Assembly: GCA_947631465.1 (NCBI GenBank)
Contig: CANRLK010000001.1
Location: 1-64,000, forward strand
Source: an uncultured Clostridia bacterium
GTDB taxonomy: Bacteria; Bacillota; Clostridia; Christensenellales; Borkfalkiaceae
Length of the DNA stretch: 64,000 nucleotides
Direction of reading: 5' to 3'
In this document: in pieces, positions 55,958 through 64,000 of the stretch
How positions within the stretch are numbered: the stretch's first letter is position 1
Layout: each line of letters begins with the position of its first letter
Notes under the pieces: model-generated
Told to the model about the DNA's origin: nothing
The model's input: the letters and a program-made list of their open reading frames with translations, nothing else
Database searches by the model: none
Translations under genes and position numbers: made by a program

Positions 55958-57586
55958 TTATCCGAGCGGTCCGTATTTTTTGATAAATTGCCCTTTGGTC
56001 AGGAAAACGGTCCGAGTCTTTGTCTTCCCGTCGGAAGGAGCGATATATCCCATGCTTTCCATCCATTCGATGGCCTTCTTTGCATGATTATATCCGACAT
56101 AGCATCTTCTCTGGATAAGGGAAATAGACGCCTCGCCCTCTTGGATCACGATTGCCAAAGCTTTTACATAGAGCGGGTCGTTCGGAAACCCGTCCAAGTT
56201 TTTATTCTGAGTATCCGAAATCGTCTTCTTGTTGGGGCGTTCGATATATTTCCTCGCATTCTCATCAAACTTTGCCTCATACATCTTCTTGTTCGCCGCA
56301 ATATCCGCAATCAACACTTCCTGCGAAACATAAGCGCCTTGGATTCGTTCGCATCGAAAATCGGACGCTCTTCGAATCAGCATGTCGCCGAATCCCAACA
56401 ATTTTTCTGCACCGCTCTCATCGAGAATTGTGCGCGAATGGGCTTCTTGGGTCATGCGGAACGCAATGCGCGTCGGGAAATTCGATTTCAATGTACCCGT
56501 AACCACTTTTTCAGACGGTCGCCGTGTCGCAAATACGAGATGAATCCCCGCAGCGCGCGATTTTTGCGCCAAAAACTGAACGGCTTCCTCGATATCCCGT
56601 TTTGCCACAGTGACAAAGTCCGCATATTCGTCTACAATGATGACAATGCGCGGCAATTTCGCCTCTCCCGCTTTGCGAGCCGCATTGTATTCGTCAATAT
56701 TTCTTACGATCCCCCCCTCTGACGTTTTGGCCTCAAAAAGACAATACCTGCGCTCCATTTCCTTGTGTGCCCAACGAATCGCCCGAATCATCTCTTTTGC
56801 CTCTGTTACGATCTGACCTGTGAGAAGATACGGCATCCCCTCGTAATTCGCAAACTCCGTTTTTTTTGCGTCACACAAGATGAGCCGTACCTCATCGGGG
56901 GAATATCTCATAATGAAACTGTCGATCATCGCATGGAGAAACATGGACTTCCCCGAACCGCTCGATCCTCCGACCAAAATATGGATGAGCCGCGTAAGAT
57001 CTCCGTAAATGTACTCCCCGTCGACATTCTTCCCGATGGCAAAACAAAGTGCATTCGTCTTGTCCCATCCTTTGTTTGCGCCGAGTATCAGCTTTTCCGC
57101 TTGCACTTTCCCGCGTTCAGATATTATACGCGGTACTTCGATACAAATTCGCCCACGTATTTCGGGCGAAGCATCATCTAAATCCTCGTAGTCGTCCTCC
57201 TCATCTCCATCATCGTAATCATCGTCGTCAATCTCGTCTTCTTCATCTTCGCGGTTATTCTTCTCATCTTCATCGTTATGAAAGCTCTTCAGCCTGTCAA
57301 GACCCATCCTCTTGATAAACTTCTGTTCGCGCGCCCGAAGATATGACTCGTCTTCGTCTTCTTCTCGATCGTGGGATGGCTTTTCATTTTTTTCACTTTG
57401 GGAAACTACGCGAAACGTTATCCCCGAGTCAAATTGGAGCACGCCCTCTGAGGATAGTTTCTGAACCGCTCTTGCGACCGTCAAGTAATCCGAGGACAAT
57501 TCCCGCTGCAAATCAGGAATGGTCACCTCCGTTTTCGCTTTGATATAAGCTTTAACATAAGCGCAAAATTCTTCATCGTCTGCCAT
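55958..57586 (-). CDS. Soluble FtsK/SpoIIIE-like DNA translocase
   Basis: The 542-residue protein has an N-terminal winged helix (residues 5-60), a very acidic linker (about 70-140), an FtsK motor with Walker A GGSSGSGKS and Walker B IVIIVDEYAD, and a C-terminal gamma-like winged helix (ISLIQRRCYVGYNHAKKAIEWM). It lacks the membrane domain of the cell-division FtsK. It should pump double-stranded DNA. It lies 13 bases after the T4CP-like gene, with a good AAGGAG site. Confidence 0.85.
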   Translation of the reverse strand: MADDEEFCAYVKAYIKAKTEVTIPDLQRELSSDYLTVARAVQKLSSEGVLQFDSGITFRVVSQSEKNEKPSHDREEDEDESYLRAREQKFIKRMGLDRLKSFHNDEDEKNNREDEEDEIDDDDYDDGDEEDDYEDLDDASPEIRGRICIEVPRIISERGKVQAEKLILGANKGWDKTNALCFAIGKNVDGEYIYGDLTRLIHILVGGSSGSGKSMFLHAMIDSFIMRYSPDEVRLILCDAKKTEFANYEGMPYLLTGQIVTEAKEMIRAIRWAHKEMERRYCLFEAKTSEGGIVRNIDEYNAARKAGEAKLPRIVIIVDEYADFVTVAKRDIEEAVQFLAQKSRAAGIHLVFATRRPSEKVVTGTLKSNFPTRIAFRMTQEAHSRTILDESGAEKLLGFGDMLIRRASDFRCERIQGAYVSQEVLIADIAANKKMYEAKFDENARKYIERPNKKTISDTQNKNLDGFPNDPLYVKALAIVIQEGEASISLIQRRCYVGYNHAKKAIEWMESMGYIAPSDGKTKTRTVFLTKGQFIKKYGPLG

Positions 57587-57598
57587 ATGCTCTTCTCC

Positions 57599-59308
57599 TT
57601 AAAAGTCAAATCTATCCCGCCATGAGGGCTTATCCTCATTCTTTTCAGCGATAAGATAGGTGTATTTTTTGTCAAACGGGTTTGCCTTTCCGACATACTG
57701 TTTCTCATCGGAATGCGGCATATCGGTAAATTCTTTGCAGAGATAATATCGCTCCAATTTGGAAAAAAGCACATACCCGCAGTTTGCCTCCGTTGCGATA
57801 CATTCCCCGGGTGAAAAGCGGGTGAGCATACTCTTGGGGATCAGTTGGATCGTCTCAAACTGGTAGGAATCCATCTCCGCCCCCTTCCCGTTCAAAACCG
57901 ATAACGGAGCGATCCGCGTATATTGCCCGCATTCCTTCGAAAACTCTTCGAGCGTCTGCGGATTATTTGAACCGAAAAAGATGTGCATGTTGAGGTTATC
58001 CCGTATGATGGCAGCGACCGCATCCCCGTACACGCTGTTGAGCTGCGCATAGGACTGTACGATGAGAATGAAGAAGATGTTGCGCCCCGCACAGGCGGAG
58101 ATCGTCGTTTCAAAGTCCTTCATCGCAGGGAAATTCCCAAATTCATCGAGGATAAAATAAAATGGAATCTTGCGCTTTCCATCGGGCTGCCTGTTGGCGT
58201 GTTCGATGAGAAGCCGATAGGCATCTTGAATGAACAAACTGATGACCTTAAAATGCACTTTGAGTTCATCGCGGTAGTCGATGAAGAGCGCAACGGGCTT
58301 GTCCCCCGTAAGGATATTCATATCGAAAGAGTTGCAACTCGTGACAAGCCGCATTGCGCATTCGCGAAAAATGGACATCTGCGAGTTGAAGACACTCGTG
58401 ATGCATTGCCGTGTCGTTTTAGCGTCTTCGGGGATCGCAGACTTTTCGATCTGATAGGCGCGGGACGTCTTGGGGCGTTCGCTGAAATATCCGCCGTCAA
58501 AATCACGGCTGGAGCTCAACATTCCAATGAGCGTGATGATCGTTGCAAAAGAATAGGTCTCTTCGGTGATCTGCGTTCTTCCCGAATCGCCCAAAAGTTC
58601 GGGGCGGCTGTCTTCGAGCATTGCCCATAGAAAGGCTTTCAATAGCTCACGGCCGCTGTCTTCCCAATACGGATCGTTTGCCTTGCTTGTGGGCGCGATC
58701 ATGGCTGCAATGTTGTCAATATCGTTGCCTACTTCCTCCATCATGAGGTTTTCCCATTGTTTGAGTTCTTCATCCAATTCGACTTGGCTTTCATATATTT
58801 TCCCATGCAGACGGTTGCGGGGGCCATTCTCCGTATCTACGACCTCGATCTCGTTGTAAATATTGAAAATCGAATGGTATTTCCGATAAATCGGCGTCAG
58901 CGGATTCCAACATTCGGAATGCTTGTAGTCGCGGAAATTGAGGAAAAGGATCTCGTATCCTTCCGCTTGGAGCGTCGAGGCGGTATGACGGTAGATCTCC
59001 CCTTTGGGATCGGAGATGATCATGCTCTTTTTATTCTTTGCTCTTGCAAACGACAACACGGTCGGAACGACATAGGAAGTCGTTTTTCCGAGCCGCGTCG
59101 CCGCGATCACTCCGACATGGTTTTCCTTCTCCGAATAAGTTTGAAGAAGCCGTCCGTCTACATAACGGCATGCTTTCAGGACGCCCGTCACTTCGTGCTG
59201 GGGAAGTTCGTCATACCAAAAGCTGTTTGAAAACGATTCCCCGAGTTTGTCATAGTGGTAATATTTGGTATTTTCATACCCATTTAATAATTCATTCATG
59301 GTCATCAT
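57599..59308 (-). CDS. VirD4/TraG-type coupling ATPase without membrane helices
   Basis: The 569-residue protein has Walker A AATRLGKTT, the family ISDPKGE motif and Walker B YFILDEFGNFPAM of type IV coupling proteins. The usual N-terminal membrane helices are missing, and no relaxase or secretion genes are in the window, so conjugation is unlikely. The start at 59308 follows GGAGGG and overlaps the previous gene by 17 bases. Confidence 0.85.
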   Translation of the reverse strand: MMTMNELLNGYENTKYYHYDKLGESFSNSFWYDELPQHEVTGVLKACRYVDGRLLQTYSEKENHVGVIAATRLGKTTSYVVPTVLSFARAKNKKSMIISDPKGEIYRHTASTLQAEGYEILFLNFRDYKHSECWNPLTPIYRKYHSIFNIYNEIEVVDTENGPRNRLHGKIYESQVELDEELKQWENLMMEEVGNDIDNIAAMIAPTSKANDPYWEDSGRELLKAFLWAMLEDSRPELLGDSGRTQITEETYSFATIITLIGMLSSSRDFDGGYFSERPKTSRAYQIEKSAIPEDAKTTRQCITSVFNSQMSIFRECAMRLVTSCNSFDMNILTGDKPVALFIDYRDELKVHFKVISLFIQDAYRLLIEHANRQPDGKRKIPFYFILDEFGNFPAMKDFETTISACAGRNIFFILIVQSYAQLNSVYGDAVAAIIRDNLNMHIFFGSNNPQTLEEFSKECGQYTRIAPLSVLNGKGAEMDSYQFETIQLIPKSMLTRFSPGECIATEANCGYVLFSKLERYYLCKEFTDMPHSDEKQYVGKANPFDKKYTYLIAEKNEDKPSWRDRFDF

Positions 59309-60911
59309 GGATACTCCCTCCGAAGCCATAGGCCTGTTTCATTGTTCCGATGTTTCCGATATAAGGACGCATCAACGATTCCGTAAGAACAAGCGTTTCC
59401 GTCCGATGTTCACGAACGGCCGTGTCGATCGCCCGATCGATCTCATCCATGCCGTAAACGGAAAGTTTTTCAGCAAGACCGTCCTGTATCGTAAGTTTTT
59501 TTACGCCGTAGATGCTCCCCTTCTCTTGCATCGCTCGTTGGGTGAAAAGCTGCTTTTCCTTTGCGGTAAGCTCCACGATGGAGATCATGTCGCAATAAGG
59601 TTTCAATTTTTTGGCGTTTTCTCTGTCGCAGAAGCAGACGGGAAGCACGGAAGAAAGATCGAGCGCAACACTTGGACGGTTCAGACGGTATTTTCCGCGT
59701 TTAGCGCTCTGCAAGAAATTTTTTGCCATATCGAACGCCCTGTCAGAGATCCTCCCGCGAAATGTGAGAAAGTAAAGATTGAATGAATCCTCATCGCAGC
59801 TGCGCACAAAAATATTGTTTTTTGTGGGCTCGAAGTCGTAGTCCGCGAGGTCGCAGATCTCGATCCGTTCCATATGCGACATCTCAAAGCACCGAGAAAG
59901 CAATGCCGCATAATAGTCGAGCATATATTTGCTGTCCGACACGAAACAGAGCGGACGGTATGTCGCCATCATCCTAAGGTCGATATTTCCGAGCGCGCAA
60001 ATGACCTTGTTCTTCTCTTCGGGGTGATCGGGGCGAACTCCGTCAAGCGCCTTTGCATGAAATTCCGCCGTATCATGTCCGAGTTTGAGGGGTAGCGAGC
60101 TCGCTTCGGCGAACAATTCCTTGTTGGGCGTAAGAAGAAGCGTTTCCTTGTCGCGCTCGCCAAGGATCTCCGAATAGGCGAGCCGAGCATAGGACTTGTT
60201 GTAGACCTCCCGCTTGATGATCCCCTGCCGAAATGCCTTTTCAAGAAGCCGATATTCCCCATGTTGTCCCTTCACATAGGGGCCATACATCGCTTGGACT
60301 CGTTCGAACAATTCGGGATGTCCGATGCGGACAAGGCAACCTTGCAGACATTCGAGATACTTTTCCCGATGCGCGGGATCGTAATACAGCGCCGCGAGCA
60401 AACCCTCTTCGCTGTTCCATTCCGCCGCACAGAGAATTTTCTTGCGTCCGTTTTCCTCGTCCTTATGAAAGACAATTCCCTCCGATTGTAAGACGCCGAG
60501 GGCATTGAGCGCAAGGACAAGCCCGTTTTCTGCGGCAATCGTCAGATTTTCACAGACCACCGCGCGCACATCCTTTGCGTTAACCATAAGCTGAAAATTG
60601 ATTGCCAGCGTGAAAGCAGTTCCCTTCAAGTCGATGATCTCGTCGATTTCGGGATCCTCGAAGGTCGGACGTGCATTCATGGCGAGGTATTGCTTCATGC
60701 GGAGATACTGGTGATATTCACGCTCGCTCTGGATCTGCAAGACCTCTTGCGTCTGTGACAGTGCAAAGAGACGCTCCGTCTCTTTCTGCGGCAAGAGGAA
60801 GATTTTCGCATAGGCGAAAAAGAGCGGCCGCTTATCGGCGCAAAAACGCCCGACGGTGTTCTCGGCGATATAGTAGTTCTTCAACATGATTTCTGTCAAA
60901 TGATCAAACAT
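59292..60911 (-). CDS. Sel1-like repeat protein with AAA-lid-like C-terminus
   Basis: The 539-residue protein is not firmly recognised. Around residues 120-180 it has Sel1/TPR-like helices (ENGLVLALNALGVLQSEGIV, SEEGLLAALYYD). The last 120 residues (FTQRAMQEKGSIYGVKKLTI, then EIDRAIDTAVREHR) resemble the lid of Clp/AAA proteins, but the Walker motifs are absent. As it overlaps clpP by eight bases, it may be an adaptor or an inactive unfoldase-like partner of ClpP. A good GGAGG site precedes the start. Confidence 0.5.
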   Translation of the reverse strand: MFDHLTEIMLKNYYIAENTVGRFCADKRPLFFAYAKIFLLPQKETERLFALSQTQEVLQIQSEREYHQYLRMKQYLAMNARPTFEDPEIDEIIDLKGTAFTLAINFQLMVNAKDVRAVVCENLTIAAENGLVLALNALGVLQSEGIVFHKDEENGRKKILCAAEWNSEEGLLAALYYDPAHREKYLECLQGCLVRIGHPELFERVQAMYGPYVKGQHGEYRLLEKAFRQGIIKREVYNKSYARLAYSEILGERDKETLLLTPNKELFAEASSLPLKLGHDTAEFHAKALDGVRPDHPEEKNKVICALGNIDLRMMATYRPLCFVSDSKYMLDYYAALLSRCFEMSHMERIEICDLADYDFEPTKNNIFVRSCDEDSFNLYFLTFRGRISDRAFDMAKNFLQSAKRGKYRLNRPSVALDLSSVLPVCFCDRENAKKLKPYCDMISIVELTAKEKQLFTQRAMQEKGSIYGVKKLTIQDGLAEKLSVYGMDEIDRAIDTAVREHRTETLVLTESLMRPYIGNIGTMKQAYGFGGSIHDDHE

Positions 60912-61503
60912 AACTGTTTCCTCCTTTGGTCTTTTTACCGCTCGGGATCACATGATCGATGAGTCCGTATGCCTTCGCATCGGCGGCGCTCATGATGGTG
61001 TCGCGGTCGGTATCCTTCTGGATCTTCCGAACGGGTTGATCCGTATTTTCGGCCATAATTTTGTTGAGCCTTGCGCGAATGCGCTCGATGTGATTGGCGG
61101 CAATGATGATATCCGAAGCCTGTCCGCTCGCCCCGCCAAGGGGCTGGTGGATGAGGATCTCGCAGTTCTCCGTAGCGCGGCGCATCCCCCTTTCTCCCGA
61201 AGAAAGCAGGAACGCCGCCATGCTCGCGCACATTCCGAGCCCTACCGTTGCGATCTTTGCGTCGATGTAATTCATCGTATCGTAGATGGCAAGTCCGTCC
61301 GAGACGCTCCCTCCTGGACTGTCGATCTGAATCGTGATGATGCGCTCCTCCATCGGCACTTCATCTGTACGGAATTTATCGTCAAGATATTGGAGCTGAC
61401 TGATCACGCGCTCTGCCGTCTCCGCCGTGATCGGCTCGAAGATGTTGATGGTGTTTCGTTTGAGGCTGTATTGCCACGAAAATTCTTCACTTTGTTCTTT
61501 CAT
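60904..61503 (-). CDS. clpP: ClpP-family serine protease
   Basis: The 199-residue protein has the triad Ser in GMCASMAAF, His in ILIHQPLGG and Asp in DTDRDTIMSAADA. Length fits ClpP, which forms a barrel fed by AAA unfoldases. It lies in the island with no clpX or clpA beside it, so it is likely a paralogue dedicated to the system, with the 539-residue protein as a possible partner. Confidence 0.9.
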   Translation of the reverse strand: MKEQSEEFSWQYSLKRNTINIFEPITAETAERVISQLQYLDDKFRTDEVPMEERIITIQIDSPGGSVSDGLAIYDTMNYIDAKIATVGLGMCASMAAFLLSSGERGMRRATENCEILIHQPLGGASGQASDIIIAANHIERIRARLNKIMAENTDQPVRKIQKDTDRDTIMSAADAKAYGLIDHVIPSGKKTKGGNSYV

Positions 61504-61664
61504 TTTCTTTCCTCCCGCTTCGTGAAACTATACTTATTAGACAAAATATTTCTTATCGTCTAACAGCAAAAATATAATAACATAAAAGAAAGTAAAAAAG
61601 TATCTCGGCAAGAAACCTTTGCCGAGAATTCATCTTTCTTTTCAAATTTTAATCGATTGATTTT

Positions 61665-62730
61665 TCAAAGAGGGGAAATTCCCACCAATGTGAGTCCCTC
61701 TTCGGTGTAGAGAGAAAACACGTCTTTCGTCTCCGCGAGCGCCGCCTTTAAGACATGGTAGCGATAAGCGTTCAGAAGAAGATCTTCCGAAATCTCCCCC
61801 CTCATAAATGCGGAGAGCGCCGAAAGTGCCTTTCTGTTTTCGGGAACGTCGCGGCACAGCTCAAAATCAAGATAAGTCGCATAGGTATCCCAAAGCACTG
61901 CCTCGCTTGGGCTCATCTCATATCCTTCGAAATTCATATCTCCCATATCGCCGCTTTTCTTGTGATATTCGATCAAACGCTCCCGCGCTTTGAAATCCAG
62001 CTCATTCCTCTTTCGCTTCGTATTTCTTTTGCAATCGACAAATCCGTTTTCCGCGAGTTCTTTCCCGCTCCACGTTGATATGTTTTCCAAAACGACGAGA
62101 AGCTCATCGTCGCGAGGAGAAGTTTCGCCGATAAATCGCAAAATATCGCCGCGGCGGAAGGGCGTGGGAAGATTTACCCAGAACCAATCGAATGCGGTCG
62201 TGATCCCCTCCTCTTTTCCCGACGCGGTAGCGGAGAGAACCGTCCCGTCGGGCAGAAGTTCGAGTTCTACCCCCCTCTCCCCCGCCGAAATACCGCTTTT
62301 CAATGCGGAATTTAACGGCTTCTTCTTCGCATGCCGCGCGAAAACAGTCCTCAAAGGTCGGATAGAGTATCTCCCGCGTGCCGCCCTTAAACCAAAACAG
62401 CCGTCCGTTCTGATCTTTGGTATAGACCGAATAAATATAAGCGGCGTTCGGCGACGCAGTTTTGCACTCCTCGATATATTCGGTTTCCAATCGCATGAGC
62501 TCTTGCAAAAAGCGTGAAAACGGCTGTGTCTCAAAATCTCCGTTTCGCTTTTCGAGAATGTGATCGGGATAGCGAGCAATGAGCTCCCTATACGTTTTGT
62601 GCTTTTCCGAAAGCGGAACATTCCGTGCCTCATGGACAACATACGCCGCCTCCTCGGGCGAAAACTTATAGTTGATCTTTTGAAGATGCTCTGCAATGTC
62701 TTTGGAATTTAGAAATTTTATGAAGTCCAT
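61665..62730 (-). pseudogene. Hypothetical gene split by a +1 frameshift
   Basis: The N-terminal part (MDFIKFLNSKDIAEHL..) is read from 62730; the C-terminal part (ERGVELELLPDG..TLVGISPL) is in the next frame down to 61665. The switch falls at G-runs on the minus strand (62270-62283), where one base is extra. Joined, the product would be about 354 residues and is not recognised. A sequencing or assembly error, a real mutation or programmed slippage are all possible. Confidence 0.65.
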
Positions 62731-62781
62731 ATGATATGCCTTTAATCTTAATCTGATTATTTTAGCGACGACAAGTAAGCG

Positions 62782-63681
62782 TCACGGAAACACCGCTCTG
62801 CGGAAAGGTCTATGGCGCTTTTTTATCGCGTTGGATATCGCGATCTGCCTGTAAAACATTTTGGAACAAATCGTCAGCTTGTTCGAGTCGGCACCGCCGA
62901 TGTGAAAGTTCATTACCGCGTATTTCGGGTCGCTCGGCCGCCAAAAAGCCTCGTACTTCCTGCCGTCGATAGCAACTTTCAGCACAAAGTTCACAGATCG
63001 GCAAGAGAGCCATGTGTACTTCCCGTTTTTTACCTCGAGGACCTCCATGTCGTCCGTATCATATCTCTTGTCCTCAGGGATAAAGCGGTACACCGAGTCG
63101 TCCGCGCACAAAAAGTCGGCATCCTCGCGCGTCATTTTTCTACAGCATTCCTTGAAGGCGCAGGCAAGGTAACGGTCGCCGCCGTTCGTTCTCGGATCCA
63201 TGAAAAGTTCGTACATCTCTTCGAGCCTTTGTTTTTCTTCTTGCGGCGAATCCGAAGGTAGGATAAATTTTTCAAAAAACTCATACACGGAGATCCGCGG
63301 AAATATTCTTGTATAATTTTCGCAGCGCAATACGAAAGAGTAGTTCGGACCCATACGCGCATATCCTCTTTCGGCGTCCTGCCATCTTTGATATGCCACG
63401 CAACACCCTTTCGTGACAACGGCAAAATAGCCGTCAAGCCCTCGTTCCGCCCTCTCGACCGTGCGATAGAAACGCTCGCGAGCTTGCTCGAAAAGTTGCT
63501 TTGTCGCGCTTGTAATATCACGCTTGTGTGTTTCGCGCTCATACCAATAGTCCGCACCTGCCTCATACACGCCGCTTCTTTTCGGAGCGCTACGGCCCAA
63601 AGCCGTATAGTACTCTCTCCCGCAGGTAACGTGGAGCAAGGTCACCTCGGTGAGTTCCGCAGGCTCTTGTTTCCTTTTCAT
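62782..63681 (-). CDS. Hypothetical protein of the island
   Basis: The 299-residue protein is charged, with mixed helices and strands (ENYTRIFPRISVYEFFEKFI, FWRPSDPKYAVMNFHI). No family is recognised and no membrane segment is seen. A GAGGA site precedes the ATG at 63681. It lies between the partial gene at the edge and the frameshifted gene and is probably co-transcribed with them. Confidence 0.6.
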   Translation of the reverse strand: MKRKQEPAELTEVTLLHVTCGREYYTALGRSAPKRSGVYEAGADYWYERETHKRDITSATKQLFEQARERFYRTVERAERGLDGYFAVVTKGCCVAYQRWQDAERGYARMGPNYSFVLRCENYTRIFPRISVYEFFEKFILPSDSPQEEKQRLEEMYELFMDPRTNGGDRYLACAFKECCRKMTREDADFLCADDSVYRFIPEDKRYDTDDMEVLEVKNGKYTWLSCRSVNFVLKVAIDGRKYEAFWRPSDPKYAVMNFHIGGADSNKLTICSKMFYRQIAISNAIKKRHRPFRRAVFP

Positions 63682-63698
63682 ATTCCTCCTCAGGTTTG

Positions 63699-64000
63699 CT
63701 ACGATTTACGAAATTCGGGCTGTTCCCGCCACGTTGGATTTTTAAGGTCGAAGGTGATTTTCCCGTTCAAAAGGTCGTTCAAAAATCTTTCAGTCATCTC
63801 CTCCTCACGAATCATGGCTTGCAAAGGGCGAAGAAACTCCAGAGCCCCGTCCTCTTTCAACTCTTCGAGAAATGCTTCCGTGCACGGCTGCATATCGTTC
63901 TCATGAAGGCTGTCGTCCCGAAAATGTCCCGCGCCGTAGTAATACTCGGCGAGATCGAAATGCAATAGACGGTAGCGGTTTTCCCAAGGTTTTGTGCGGT
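63699..64000 (-). CDS. C-terminal part of a hypothetical protein, cut by the right edge
   Basis: The frame ending at 63699 stays open to the window edge; the codons before the TTG at 63965 read KPWENRYRLLHF and look coding, so the start lies outside. About 100 residues are visible, helical and acidic (ENDMQPCTEAFLEELKEDGA). No family is recognised. Confidence 0.6.
   Translation of the reverse strand, partial: RTKPWENRYRLLHFDLAEYYYGAGHFRDDSLHENDMQPCTEAFLEELKEDGALEFLRPLQAMIREEEMTERFLNDLLNGKITFDLKNPTWREQPEFRKS

Noticed and set aside
57599..59308. Integrative conjugative element
   Set aside because: Only a coupling-type ATPase is present; no relaxase, VirB4, integrase or attachment site is seen in the window.

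Overview
The window looks like a chromosome segment of an anaerobic, spore-forming member of the Clostridia (Firmicutes), probably an uncultured gut lineage. The evidence is a set of endospore genes (sleB-ypeB, spoIVFA-spoIVFB, a SpoIIQ-like M23 protein, a SipL/SpoVID-like DUF3794-LysM protein, forespore- and mother-cell-type promoters), oxygen-tolerance and Fe-S genes typical of anaerobes (rubrerythrin, iscS-iscU-iscR), strong Shine-Dalgarno sites (GGAGG) and sharp TTGACA-17-TATAAT promoters. Nearly all genes lie on the minus strand. The few plus-strand genes are an XRE regulator, an RlmI-type methyltransferase, the iscSUR operon and veg.

Positions 1-46000 are core chromosome. From the left: a candidate structured RNA at the edge; an epimerase/ferredoxin pair; a GNQ-repeat lipoprotein facing an XRE repressor, with two identical-type operators between them; tex; an HtrA-like lipoprotein; a rubrerythrin with two tiny downstream genes, behind a forespore-type promoter; a Ca2+/Na+ (or Mn2+) exchanger with two ABC exporter half-genes under a yybP-ykoY manganese riboswitch; an acyltransferase; mntP; an rRNA methyltransferase; a trmL-cls operon; a small candidate sRNA; sleB-ypeB; a SecB-like chaperone; asparaginase; a Wzz-like protein; iscSUR; spoIIQ-like and LRR genes; prmA-rsmE-mtaB-HIT; spoIVFA-spoIVFB; a second NifS; ispE; a second GNQ-repeat lipoprotein behind a near-consensus sigma-G promoter; sipL; veg; tag.

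Positions 46000-64000 form an accessory island, all on the minus strand and more AT-rich, with two transcription modules. The upstream module (64000 to 55958) has three unrecognised genes (one frameshifted, one cut by the edge), a ClpP-type protease, a Sel1-like/AAA-lid-like protein, a VirD4/TraG-type coupling ATPase without membrane segments and a soluble FtsK-like translocase. The downstream module (55748 to 46027) has its own promoter. It encodes a helical protein plus a decayed paralogue of it, an ESCRT-III (Snf7)-like helical protein, a Vps4/katanin-like AAA ATPase with an MIT-like N-terminus, a trypsin-like protease, a two-TM TRADD-N-like membrane protein, a TIR-zinc ribbon-LRR protein, a RuvB-like AAA ATPase and a macro-like/HTH protein. 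Short motifs shared across these proteins tie them together: an MIT-like helical domain, an [ED]-x-AG-[IL]-[IV] tail motif and a SVN-x-TGKVKG strand motif. I read this as a candidate, apparently undescribed membrane-linked conflict/defence system that combines ESCRT-like remodelling parts, proteases and a TIR effector. The function is inferred; the domain content is read from the sequence.
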